DNA from: Nonomuraea jiangxiensis
GTDB taxonomy: Bacteria > Actinomycetota > Actinomycetes > Streptosporangiales > Streptosporangiaceae
NCBI RefSeq assembly: GCF_900099965.1
Contig: NZ_FNDJ01000005.1
Span: 248,001 to 312,000 of the forward strand
Direction: 5' to 3'
Length of the DNA: 64,000 nucleotides
Both the position numbers and the translations under genes were made by a program. Positions 7,953 through 14,962 of this stretch are shown here, one piece after another; the first letter of the stretch is position 1, and the number at the start of each line of letters is the position of its first letter. The notes under the pieces are model-generated. The model had not been told where the DNA came from. It worked only from the letters and a program-made list of their open reading frames with translations, and did not search any database.

Positions 7953-9032
7953 ATGAGTGAGGCAATGCTCGCGATCGGCACTCGCAAGGGGCTGTTCCTG
8001 GCCCGCTCGGCGGACGGCGGGCCGTTCGAGATCGAGCCGATCCAGTTCTCCACGGTCGCGGTGACGTCGGTCGCGATCGACACCCGCGGCACCACCCCTC
8101 GGCTGCTGGCCGGCATCGAATACGGCCATTTCGGGCCGTCCGTGATGTATTCGGATGACCTCGGAAAGTCCTGGGAGGAGGCGCCACAGCCGCCCATCGC
8201 CTTCCCGGAGGGCACGGGGGCCACGCTGGCCAAGGTCTGGCAGCTCGTGCCCTCGCCGTCGGAGCCCGGCGTGGTGTGGGCGGGCGTCGAGCCCGGCGCG
8301 CTGTTCCGTTCCGAGGACGGCGGGATCACCTACCGGCTCGTCGAGAGCCTGTGGGAGCACCCGCACCGCGAGCACTGGGAGCCGGGCGGCGGCGGCCTGT
8401 GCCTGCACACGATCGTCAACCATCCCACCGACCCGGCGATCATGGGCGTCGCGATCTCCACCGGCGGCTTCTACCGCACCGCCGACGGCGGCCGGTCCTG
8501 GTCGGCCGCCAACCACAACATCCGCGCCCCGTTCCTGCCCGAGGGGCAGCAATATCCGGAGTTCGGGCAGTGCGTGCACAAGGTCGGCATGGACCCGGCC
8601 CGGCCCGAGCGGCTCTACCTGCAACACCACTTCGGCGTCTACCGCAGCGACGACTTCGGCGGGAGCTGGCAGGACATCGGCTCCGGCCTGCCGTCGGACT
8701 TCGGGTTCCCGATCGTGGCGCACCCGTCGCGGCCCGGCACGATCTACGTGCTGCCGCTGCGGGCCGACATGGACCGCACCCCGGTCGACCACCTCTACCG
8801 GGTCTACCGCAGCGACGACGCGGGCGGCACGTGGCGACCGTTCTCCTCGGGGCTGCCCGCGGGGCCCGTGCACGCCTCCGTGCTGCGGGACGCGATGACG
8901 GCGTCGGCGGCGGGGGTGTTCTTCGGCACGCGCGACGGGGAGGTCTACGGCTCGCGTGACGACGGAGAGACCTGGTCGCTGGTCGGCGGGCACCTGCCCG
9001 ACGTGCTGAGCGTGCGCGCGGCGGTGCTCTAG
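7953..9032 (+). CDS. WD40/YVTN/BNR-like repeat protein (cytoplasmic Asp-box propeller)
   Basis: A 359-aa protein without signal peptide. Start ATG 7953 is chosen because GGGAGC precedes it and the N-terminus AMLAIGTRKGLFLARS begins the first blade. Asp-box-like motifs recur: SDDLGKSW, SEDGGITY, TADGGRSW, SDDFGGSW, SDDAGGTW and SRDDGETW, so a propeller of about six blades is expected. A histidine-rich segment (WEHPHREHWEPG) could bind metal. It is followed after 4 nt by a MoaD/ThiS-like gene, an arrangement I recall from other actinomycetes. Function unknown; exo-alpha-sialidase labels often given to such proteins are not supported by active-site residues here. Confidence 0.85.
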   Translation: MSEAMLAIGTRKGLFLARSADGGPFEIEPIQFSTVAVTSVAIDTRGTTPRLLAGIEYGHFGPSVMYSDDLGKSWEEAPQPPIAFPEGTGATLAKVWQLVPSPSEPGVVWAGVEPGALFRSEDGGITYRLVESLWEHPHREHWEPGGGGLCLHTIVNHPTDPAIMGVAISTGGFYRTADGGRSWSAANHNIRAPFLPEGQQYPEFGQCVHKVGMDPARPERLYLQHHFGVYRSDDFGGSWQDIGSGLPSDFGFPIVAHPSRPGTIYVLPLRADMDRTPVDHLYRVYRSDDAGGTWRPFSSGLPAGPVHASVLRDAMTASAAGVFFGTRDGEVYGSRDDGETWSLVGGHLPDVLSVRAAVL

Positions 9033-9036
9033 TCAC

Positions 9037-9345
9037 ATGACGAAGCCGGTGATGATGGTCGTGTTCGTGCTGCCCAACTCGCTGCGGCGATGGGTCAGCG
9101 GGCGCACGGAGGTCAAGGTCTTCGCCGTGGGCGCCGACCGCGACTCCCCGCCCACCCTGGGTTCGGCCCTGGACATGCTCCGGCGTACGCATCCGCTGCT
9201 GGAGGAGCGGCTGCGTGACGACTACGGCCGCATCCGCCGCCACATCAGCATGATCGTGTGCGGCGAGAACGCCCGCGGCCTCGGCGGCCTGGACTGCGCC
9301 CTGCCCCCGGGCGCCGAGGTCTACGTCCTTCCAGCGCTCGCCTGA
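9037..9345 (+). CDS. MoaD/ThiS-family beta-grasp protein without terminal Gly-Gly
   Basis: A 102-aa protein whose end (AEVYVLPALA, stop) aligns with the end of MoaD/ThiS sulfur carriers, which normally continue with Gly-Gly. Here the stop codon comes right after Ala, so the C-terminal thiocarboxylate acceptor is missing. The middle (LDMLRRTHPLLEERLRDD, HISMIVCGENAR) also fits the family. It is 4 nt downstream of the BNR-like gene and surely co-transcribed. Either the carrier function is lost and the fold serves as a binding partner of the propeller, or the tail is created in another way. Confidence 0.75.
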   Translation: MTKPVMMVVFVLPNSLRRWVSGRTEVKVFAVGADRDSPPTLGSALDMLRRTHPLLEERLRDDYGRIRRHISMIVCGENARGLGGLDCALPPGAEVYVLPALA

Positions 9346-9354
9346 CCGCCCTGG

Positions 9355-9377
9355 AGGCCCGCCCCGGCGGGGGGCCT
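9355..9377. terminator. GC hairpin between convergent genes
   Basis: AGGCCC (9355-9360) pairs with GGGCCT (9372-9377), with further C/G pairing inside, in the gap between the MoaD-like gene and convergent thyX. No T-run. Confidence 0.4.
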
Positions 9378-9426
9378 GCCGTCGCTCACCCGGCGGCGGC
9401 AGCGCCCGGGCTCGTGGCCGATGCGG

Positions 9427-10209
9427 CTAGACCTTGCGCCAGCCGGGGATCCAGGCGCCGTCCTCGACGACGTAGTCGCCGAAGAGGGCGGGGGCCTCCT
9501 TGCGCATGATCCCGCCGATGCGCTGGAACAGCAGACGGATCTCCTCCTCCGCGCCGACGGCGGTGCGGGCCTCGATCGTGTGCCGCAGGGTGCGCACGTT
9601 GGCGGTCCACACCAGCCCGGTGGCCACTCCCTCGGGGGCGAACCTGCGCATGAACGAGGTGCGGTGCTTCTTCTCGGAGAACTTCACGCCCTCCTCGTCC
9701 AGCCCGAAGTGGCCGGCCATCCACTGCTGGAAGTGCTCAAGCTGCTCCAGCACGGCGGTGGCCCGCTTCATCAGCTCCTCGTCGGCCTGCGCCCACTCGG
9801 GGAACCAGAACGGCAGCTCGTCCAGGCGGACGAACCGCAGCGACTCCTGGGAGATGGCCACGCCGGGCCGATGCCTCACAAGCTCATGGGTGAGGACACG
9901 GCTGACATTGTGCAGCACGAAGCTGAAGCTGACGTGCTCCAGGACGGAACCGTGCGCACTGGCCAGGATGTTACGCAGATAGTCGTCCTGGTTGTCCCTG
10001 ATCTTGACCACGTTGGGGTTGAGACCGGGCTCGAAGGAGCGGTAGCAGAGCCGGCCGGCGAACTCCGCGAGGTTCTGCGCGTCGAGGTCGCCCCGGTCCA
10101 GCCGCTCCAGCCAGCTCTCACCGCCGACCTCTCCCAGGTATCTGGCCAGCTCGTCGTAGTCGAGCTCGGGACGGGCCACGATGAAGACCTCGGGTTCGAC
10201 AGTGCGCAT
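9427..10209 (-). CDS. thyX: FAD-dependent thymidylate synthase family protein (ThyX)
   Basis: A 260-aa protein with the ThyX signature region RHRPGVAISQESLRF. The classical motif is RHRxxSxxxxSxR; here the first Ser is Val and one extra residue separates it from the second Ser, so this is a divergent branch. Other family features are AHGSVLEHVSFSFVL and a C-terminal MRRFAPEG / VWTANVRTLRHTIEAR stretch. It would methylate dUMP with methylenetetrahydrofolate and FADH2, but the variant signature leaves the substrate slightly uncertain. The ATG at 10209 is chosen because similarity begins there; upstream codons look non-coding. Confidence 0.85.
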   Translation of the reverse strand: MRTVEPEVFIVARPELDYDELARYLGEVGGESWLERLDRGDLDAQNLAEFAGRLCYRSFEPGLNPNVVKIRDNQDDYLRNILASAHGSVLEHVSFSFVLHNVSRVLTHELVRHRPGVAISQESLRFVRLDELPFWFPEWAQADEELMKRATAVLEQLEHFQQWMAGHFGLDEEGVKFSEKKHRTSFMRRFAPEGVATGLVWTANVRTLRHTIEARTAVGAEEEIRLLFQRIGGIMRKEAPALFGDYVVEDGAWIPGWRKV

Positions 10210-10340
10210 GGGAGCCCCCGCTCGGGTTGGGTGTTTGTGACGGCCCCCAGCAAACCAGGTCGCGCCGCTCGGCGCGAGTCGGCACCCGGCACCCTCTCCC
10301 ACCGGCGGCGAAAGGCTCCCGGAGACGGACGGGAAGCGAT

Positions 10341-10356
10341 ACTTGTTGCTTCAAGT
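10341..10356. promoter_or_regulatory. Upstream operator of the DoxX/MarR module (imperfect)
   Basis: ACTTGT-TGCT-TCAAGT repeats, with one mismatch, the 6-4-6 layout of the perfect palindrome 46 bp downstream. It probably binds the MarR regulator encoded at 10768. Confidence 0.5.
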
Positions 10357-10386
10357 TATTTGGTCTACGGTGGGGGCCTTCTAGAT

Positions 10387-10402
10387 ACTTGAAGGGTCAA
10401 GT
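10387..10402. promoter_or_regulatory. Operator of the DoxX/MarR module (perfect palindrome)
   Basis: ACTTGA-AGGG-TCAAGT ends 1 nt before the doxX-like start codon at 10404. Binding here would block transcription or initiation directly. Together with the upstream copy it forms a twin operator typical of MarR autoregulation. Confidence 0.6.
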
Positions 10403-10403
10403 T

Positions 10404-10754
10404 ATGGACGTCTTCCTCTGGGTGCTGCAGGTCCTGCTCGCCGTCGCCTTCATCGCGGCGGGCGCGGGGAAGCTCACCCAGCCCAAGGAGCGGCTACAGC
10501 CTCGCATGCCGTACGTCGAGGACTTCAGCCAGGCCCAGATCAGGGGCATCGGCGCGGTGGAGGTGCTGGGCGGGCTGGGCGTCGTGGTGCCCTGGCTCAC
10601 CGGCATCGCGCCCGTGCTGACCCCGCTCGCCGCCGCCGGTCTCGGGATCACGATGATCCTCGCGGCGGCGGTGCACCGGAGGCGGAAGGAGAACTTCACG
10701 GCTAGTCTGGTGCTGCTGGCGATGGCGGTCATCGTCGCGGTGGGACGCTTCTGA
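10404..10754 (+). CDS. DoxX-like membrane protein
   Basis: A 116-aa protein with four predicted membrane helices: VLQVLLAVAFIAAGAGKL, the IGAVEVLGGLGVVVPWL segment, LTPLAAAGLGITMILAAAV and the last VLLAMAVIVAV. The AAGAGKL and EVLGGLG signatures are typical of DoxX/DoxD-like proteins, small quinone-pool-linked membrane proteins whose exact role is unclear. Start ATG 10404 overlaps the end of the operator, with no good RBS. It is followed after 13 nt by the marR-like gene, so the two form a self-regulated stress-response unit. Confidence 0.88.
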   Translation: MDVFLWVLQVLLAVAFIAAGAGKLTQPKERLQPRMPYVEDFSQAQIRGIGAVEVLGGLGVVVPWLTGIAPVLTPLAAAGLGITMILAAAVHRRRKENFTASLVLLAMAVIVAVGRF

Positions 10755-10767
10755 CCCTGGGGGTTCC

Positions 10768-11250
10768 TTGGTCGAGGGGCTCGGCGAGGACGAGCAGCGC
10801 GCGTGGCAGGGTCTGCTCGCGGTCATGCTCGTCGGCATCCCGCAGGTGGAGCGGACGTTCCGGGCCCATGGGCTGGTGCATGTCGAATACGGCCTGCTCA
10901 ACGCGCTGGCTTCCAACCCGTTACGGCTGAGCGACCTGGCGAGCGTCGGCAACGTCTCGATCAGCCGGCTCAGCCACCGGGTGAGCAAGCTCGTGGAGCG
11001 GGGCTACGTACGGCTGCGCCCGGACGCCAGCGACGGCCGGGCCAGCGTCGCCGAGATCACCGAGGAGGGGCGGGCGGTCATCGCCGCCATCGCCCCCGAT
11101 CACGCGCGGGCGCTGCGCGAGGTTCTGTTCGACCACCTGACTCCGGAGCAGACGGCCGCCCTGGCGGATGCCATGCAGGTCGTCGGCACCCGGCTCGGCG
11201 CCTGCATGGACGGCCGTCCGCAGTCCGCCCGCGAGGCCCCCACCTGCTGA
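10768..11250 (+). CDS. MarR-family transcriptional regulator
   Basis: A 160-aa winged-helix protein with LRLSDLASVGNVSISRLSHRVSKLVERGYV as recognition region and the wing motif RPDASDGRASVAEITEEG. TTG 10768 is used as start because GGGGG precedes it at about 4 nt and no ATG/GTG fits. It most likely represses the doxX-like gene and itself through the two ACTTGA/TCAAGT palindromes at 10341-10402. The inducer is probably a phenolic or oxidant, which is inference from the family. Confidence 0.9.
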   Translation: MVEGLGEDEQRAWQGLLAVMLVGIPQVERTFRAHGLVHVEYGLLNALASNPLRLSDLASVGNVSISRLSHRVSKLVERGYVRLRPDASDGRASVAEITEEGRAVIAAIAPDHARALREVLFDHLTPEQTAALADAMQVVGTRLGACMDGRPQSAREAPTC

Positions 11251-11281
11251 TCAGGCGTCCCCTGGCCGTCAGGGGAGGAGT

Positions 11282-12508
11282 TCACAGGCGGTATATCCGC
11301 CGGGCGTTGCCGGCGCCGATCATGTGGGCCACCCGGGCCGCGTCGGTGGCGCTCCACTCCCCCGCGCCGAGCCGGGCGGCCAGCGCCGTGCCGAGCGCGC
11401 GCCGGTAGGACAGCGCGCCCAGGTAGGCCGCCTCCGCCACGCCCTGGCAGCCGGAGCTGAAGAGCTGCTTGTGGAACGGCGCCAGCGTGAGCAGCTCGTC
11501 CACGACGACGGCCGAGGCGCCGGCGGTGTGCGGGACCGCGAGGCCGACGTCGACGTAGACGTTCGGGTAGAGGCCGGCCAGGTGGGCGGCCTGGCGGTGG
11601 TAGGGGTAGCAGTGCAGCAGGATCACCGGCACGCCGATGGGTTGCAGCGTCTTGATGAGCTCGCTCAGCCCGGCCGGGTCGGCCCTTCCCGCCCCGGCCC
11701 CGCCGAACCCGGAGTGGAACTGCAGGGGCAGCCCACGCTCCCTGGCCACGTCGATCGCGCACCACAGCAGGTGGCGCAGCAGGATCGGATCCGTGGGCGG
11801 CTCCCCGGGCTCGTCCAGCCGCCGGTTGGCGGCCGCGATCACCGAGCCCCTGCTCGGCCGGGTCGGTTCGAGGTCGAGACCGCACAGGCGGGCCATGACG
11901 GTCTTGAGCCCGACCGCCCTGGCGGCCCTGACGGTCAGCTCCTCGCCGAGGTCGTCCAGGTAGTCCACGGCGAGCTGGGCCGAGGCGGCCACGTCGCGTT
12001 CGATCTGCTCGATCCGTACCAGCTCGTCGGCCGCCGCGCCGCCGTGCCGGCCCATCTCCGCGGCCGACAGCAGCGCGGGCTCGTCCGCGGCGTCGGACGG
12101 CGCAGTGTTGGACGGCACATTGTTGGACGGCACATTGTTGGACGGCGCAGTGTTGGGCGACGCGGTGTCGGACGGCGCGGTGTCGACGAGGAAGGCCACC
12201 ACTCCCGCGCCCGCCAGCAGCCGCCGGTTGACCTCGGCCGCGCCCAGCTCGGCCCGGCGGGCGAGGTAGACGGCGGGCGGCGTGTGCGGCTCCAGGTCCA
12301 GCAGGGGCGCGCACCAGCGGCGCAGCGACGCCCCGAACGGCGTGTCGAAGTGGGTGGTGCCGGGCGGCGCCGGGCTGCCGCCGCCGCTGATGAGCAGCTC
12401 GAACTGGGCCCTGGCCAGGTCGTCGCGCCGCACCCCGTGACAGTGGTGGTCCACGAGCGGGGCCAGCAAGGCGTCACGCACCGTGTCGGGCAGGTCTACG
12501 GGGAGCAT
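11282..12508 (-). CDS. Amidohydrolase-family protein (amidohydrolase 2 / FluG N-terminal type)
   Basis: A 408-aa TIM-barrel metal-dependent hydrolase: DHHCHG near residue 20, LPLQFHSGFGG, VILLHCYPYHR, VYVDVGLAVPH and the closing GNARRIYRL helix. Similar to the FluG N-terminal amidohydrolase-like proteins found near glutamine-synthetase-like genes; no such partner is adjacent here. Between FLVDTAPSD and AADEPALLSAAEMG the domain is interrupted by a Pro/Ser/Asn-rich repeat insert coded by a 15-bp minisatellite. The ATG at 12508 lies 6 nt after TAGAGT (12515-12520), so a leaderless transcript is likely. Confidence 0.85.
   Translation of the reverse strand: MLPVDLPDTVRDALLAPLVDHHCHGVRRDDLARAQFELLISGGGSPAPPGTTHFDTPFGASLRRWCAPLLDLEPHTPPAVYLARRAELGAAEVNRRLLAGAGVVAFLVDTAPSDTASPNTAPSNNVPSNNVPSNTAPSDAADEPALLSAAEMGRHGGAAADELVRIEQIERDVAASAQLAVDYLDDLGEELTVRAARAVGLKTVMARLCGLDLEPTRPSRGSVIAAANRRLDEPGEPPTDPILLRHLLWCAIDVARERGLPLQFHSGFGGAGAGRADPAGLSELIKTLQPIGVPVILLHCYPYHRQAAHLAGLYPNVYVDVGLAVPHTAGASAVVVDELLTLAPFHKQLFSSGCQGVAEAAYLGALSYRRALGTALAARLGAGEWSATDAARVAHMIGAGNARRIYRL
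12092..12181 (-). repeat. 15-bp minisatellite, six units, inside the amidohydrolase gene
   Basis: Six consecutive 15-bp units run from 12092 to 12181; units 2 and 3 are identical (GTTGGACGGCACATT) and the others differ by 1-4 bases. They encode TAPSD/TAPSN/NVPSN-like pentapeptides in frame, an insert in a surface loop of the barrel. Confidence 0.9.
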
Positions 12509-12553
12509 GCGGAGACTCTAGGGGAGCTCCGCACGCCCCCGCGGCCCTTTTAC

Positions 12554-14692
12554 CTACCTACGAGAGAGGCGCAGCACGTTCGCGATGATTTTCGCACCGG
12601 CGCCGCCCTCCTGCGTCAGGATCGACTCCGGGTGGAACTGCACGCCGAAACGCCGCCGCTCGACGTCCTCGATGGCCATGACGTTGCCGTCGGGGGTGAG
12701 CGCGGTCGGGGTGAAGCCGACCACGCCGGGCCGCTTGGCGTGCAGCGAGTGGTAGCGGGCGGCGGTGAACTCCTCGGGCAGCCCGTCGAGCAGCGCGCTG
12801 GCGCCCAGCCGGGAGACCCGGCCGCGCTTGCCGTGCTCGGGGTAGTCGAGCAGCTCCAGCGTGCCCCCCGCCTGCTCGACCATCGCCTGCAGGCCCAGGC
12901 AGACGCCGAACACCGGCAGGTCGCGGGCGTAGATCTCGTCGATCAGCGCCGCCATGCCGAAGTCGGTCGGCCAGCCGGGGCCGGGTGAGAGCACCACGAG
13001 GTCGGGCGCGATGGAGTCGATCATGCGTGCCGGGAACCCGTGGCGCATGGTCACCACGTCGGCGCCCTCCTGGCGGAAATAGTCGGCCAGGGTGTTGACG
13101 AAGGAGTCCTCGTGGTCGACGAGCAGCACCTTCATGCCCAGGCCGGGCTGCGGCCGGCGCTCGGGGGCGGGCACGGAGCCGGGCTGGTTGACCGCGGACA
13201 GGGCACCGAGCAGGGCGCTGGCCTTGAGCTCCGTCTCGCGCTCCTCCGCCTCGGGGTCGGAGTCGAACAGCAGCGTGGCCCCGGCCCTGACGGTCGCCAC
13301 GCCGTTCTTGATCTGGGCGGTACGCAGGGTCAGGCCGGTGTTCATGGACCCGTCGAAGCCGATGAAGCCGATGGCGCCGCCGTACCAGCGGCGGGTGGTG
13401 GCCTCGTGGTCCTCGATGAACTGCATGGCCCACGTCTTGGGCGCGCCGGTGACGGTGACGGCCCACATGTGGGTGAGGAAGGCGTCGAGCGCGTCGAACT
13501 CGGGGCGCAGCCGGCCCTCGATGTGGTCGACGGTGTGGATCAGCCGGGAGTAGAGCTCGATCTGGCGGCGCCCGATGACCTTGACCGTGCCCGGCACGCA
13601 GATGCGGGACTTGTCGTTACGGTCGACGTCGGTGCACATGGTCAGCTCCGACTCCTCCTTGACGCTGGACAGGAGGGTGCGGATGGCCTCGGCGTCCTCG
13701 ACCGGGTTGCTGCCGCGGGCGATGGTGCCGGAGATGGGGCAGGTCTCGACGCGGTCGCCGGTCACCCTGACGTACATCTCGGGCGAGGCGCCCACCAGGT
13801 GCTCGCCCTGGCCGAGGCTGATGATGAACTCGTAGGGGGCCGGGTTGCTCTGGCGCAGGCCACGGTAGAAGGCGGCCGGGTCGGTGCAGGTGGCGTGGAA
13901 GACCTGGCCGGGCACGACCTCGAACAGGTCGCCGCGCTTGAACCGCTCCTTGGCGGCGGCGACGACCTTGGCGTATTCGCCCTTCGGCGGGTTGGCCGGC
14001 AGCTCGCCGGGCATGACGGGCGGGGCGCTCTCGCCGCTCCTGTCCAGGCCGCGGGTGGTGGCGCGGTCGACGGTGAACTCGTAGCGGTATTCGACGCAGG
14101 TCTCGCGCTGCCGGTCGATCACGATCAGCCGGTCGGGCAGGTGCAGGACGAGGTCGCGCTGGTCGTCGGGCCGGTCCAGCTCCTGCCTGATGGGCTCGAA
14201 CTGGAAGGCCAGGTCGTAGCCGAAGGCGCCGTAGAGCCCCAGGTGCGGGTCGTCGCCCTTGAACGCGGCGATGACCTCGCGGATCGCGGTGAACACGGTG
14301 GGCCGGCGGCTGCGCATCTCCTCCGGCAGCAGGTCGCCCGCCCGGTTGCTGGGCTCGGGGACGTGCACCTCCACCCGGTCGGGGGTGGGCTCGGCGACCG
14401 GCTTGCCCGCGGCCAGCAGGCAGGAGGCGACCGCGGGAAGCACGACGCGGCCACGCTCGTTGAGCGCGGTCGCCGAGATGACGCGCCCCCTGGCGACCAG
14501 CTCTATGCACGGATCGACGTAGCCGAACGCCCATCGGCTGTAGCGACCGGGATAGTCCATGCCCGAGGAGAAGGCGCCGCCGCGCCGTGCGCCCAGGGCC
14601 GTCACGATGTCTTCGAGAGCCGCCTCATCCACGTCGCGCGCCTCGCGCTCGACGCCGATGCCCCCGGCGGTGGTATATCCGCGCGTCTCCAC
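12554..14692 (-). CDS. trpEG: Fused anthranilate synthase components I and II
   Basis: A 712-aa fusion: chorismate-binding TrpE part (about 1-510) with GQVFHATC, PISGTIARG, CTDVDRNDKSRICVPG and TVTGAPKTWAMQFI, joined to a TrpG-type amidotransferase (about 525-712) with LSPGPG, the nucleophile in FGVCLGLQAM and HPES. It makes anthranilate from chorismate and glutamine, the first step of tryptophan biosynthesis. GTG 14692 is chosen because GGGG precedes it and family similarity starts here. A Trp-codon leader peptide and attenuator precede it. Such fusions occur in actinomycetes for primary trp synthesis as well as in secondary metabolism; the attenuator argues for Trp-controlled use. Confidence 0.93.
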   Translation of the reverse strand: METRGYTTAGGIGVEREARDVDEAALEDIVTALGARRGGAFSSGMDYPGRYSRWAFGYVDPCIELVARGRVISATALNERGRVVLPAVASCLLAAGKPVAEPTPDRVEVHVPEPSNRAGDLLPEEMRSRRPTVFTAIREVIAAFKGDDPHLGLYGAFGYDLAFQFEPIRQELDRPDDQRDLVLHLPDRLIVIDRQRETCVEYRYEFTVDRATTRGLDRSGESAPPVMPGELPANPPKGEYAKVVAAAKERFKRGDLFEVVPGQVFHATCTDPAAFYRGLRQSNPAPYEFIISLGQGEHLVGASPEMYVRVTGDRVETCPISGTIARGSNPVEDAEAIRTLLSSVKEESELTMCTDVDRNDKSRICVPGTVKVIGRRQIELYSRLIHTVDHIEGRLRPEFDALDAFLTHMWAVTVTGAPKTWAMQFIEDHEATTRRWYGGAIGFIGFDGSMNTGLTLRTAQIKNGVATVRAGATLLFDSDPEAEERETELKASALLGALSAVNQPGSVPAPERRPQPGLGMKVLLVDHEDSFVNTLADYFRQEGADVVTMRHGFPARMIDSIAPDLVVLSPGPGWPTDFGMAALIDEIYARDLPVFGVCLGLQAMVEQAGGTLELLDYPEHGKRGRVSRLGASALLDGLPEEFTAARYHSLHAKRPGVVGFTPTALTPDGNVMAIEDVERRRFGVQFHPESILTQEGGAGAKIIANVLRLSRR

Positions 14693-14745
14693 TTGCTGCC
14701 CCTTACCCAGGTCAAATGCTAGGGCCCCGGGGCGAACACGAGAAT

Positions 14746-14808
14746 GGCCGCCATCCGGGGCGGCCGTCCGTTGAGGAATGCGAAACACGCGCCGCCTAGA
14801 AGCGGCGC
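14746..14808 (-). promoter_or_regulatory. trp attenuator (mutually exclusive hairpins)
   Basis: Read on the minus strand: hairpin 1:2 is a perfect 7-bp stem (14789-14795 with 14802-14808) that begins right after the two Trp codons and encloses the leader stop codon. Hairpin 3:4 is a perfect 7-bp stem, GGCCGCC with GGCGGCC (14746-14752 with 14759-14765), followed by AUUCUCGUGUU. The 2:3 alternative pairs GGCGGC of arm 2 with GCCGCC of arm 3. Ribosome stalling at Trp codons would free arm 2, form 2:3 and prevent the 3:4 terminator. Confidence 0.8.
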
Positions 14809-14837
14809 CACCACTGGAGCTGGACGTGATTTCGCAT
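14796..14837 (-). CDS. trp leader peptide MRNHVQLQWWRRF
   Basis: A 13-codon reading frame with tandem Trp codons TGG TGG at codons 9-10 and TAG stop, located 103 nt upstream of the trpEG start. The ATG lies 6 nt after a -10 hexamer, so the leader transcript is probably leaderless and the leader is translated at once. This is the sensor of the attenuator. Confidence 0.82.
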   Translation of the reverse strand: MRNHVQLQWWRRF

Positions 14838-14843
14838 GCGCTC

Positions 14844-14872
14844 AGGCTATCTGCCCGTCCATGATCGCGCAA
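14844..14872 (-). promoter_or_regulatory. Promoter of the trpEG leader transcript
   Basis: On the minus strand TTGCGC (14872-14867), a 17-nt spacer and TAGCCT (14849-14844). The expected transcription start falls at or next to the A of the leader ATG (14837). Confidence 0.6.
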
Positions 14873-14911
14873 CGCGAACCGCCGCCCATCCACCCACCCC
14901 CCACTGTTTCG

Positions 14912-14930
14912 ATACAGAGCTGCACTGTAT
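14912..14930. promoter_or_regulatory. Candidate TetR operator in front of the P450 gene
   Basis: Perfect inverted repeat ATACAG-N7-CTGTAT, 33 bp upstream of the P450 start and followed by TATTGTTATGG, which could hold the -10. The TetR gene downstream of the P450 is the natural binder. Confidence 0.5.
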
Positions 14931-14962
14931 TGTTATGGCCGCCGGTCGAGAGGAGACCCGAG

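Noticed and set aside
7953..9032. Exo-alpha-sialidase annotation
   Set aside because: Asp boxes alone do not show sialidase activity; the Arg triad and nucleophile were not found.
9355..9377. Possible frameshift that would restore Gly-Gly to the MoaD-like protein
   Set aside because: No other frame right after the stop encodes Gly-Gly at the right place; the stop seems genuine.
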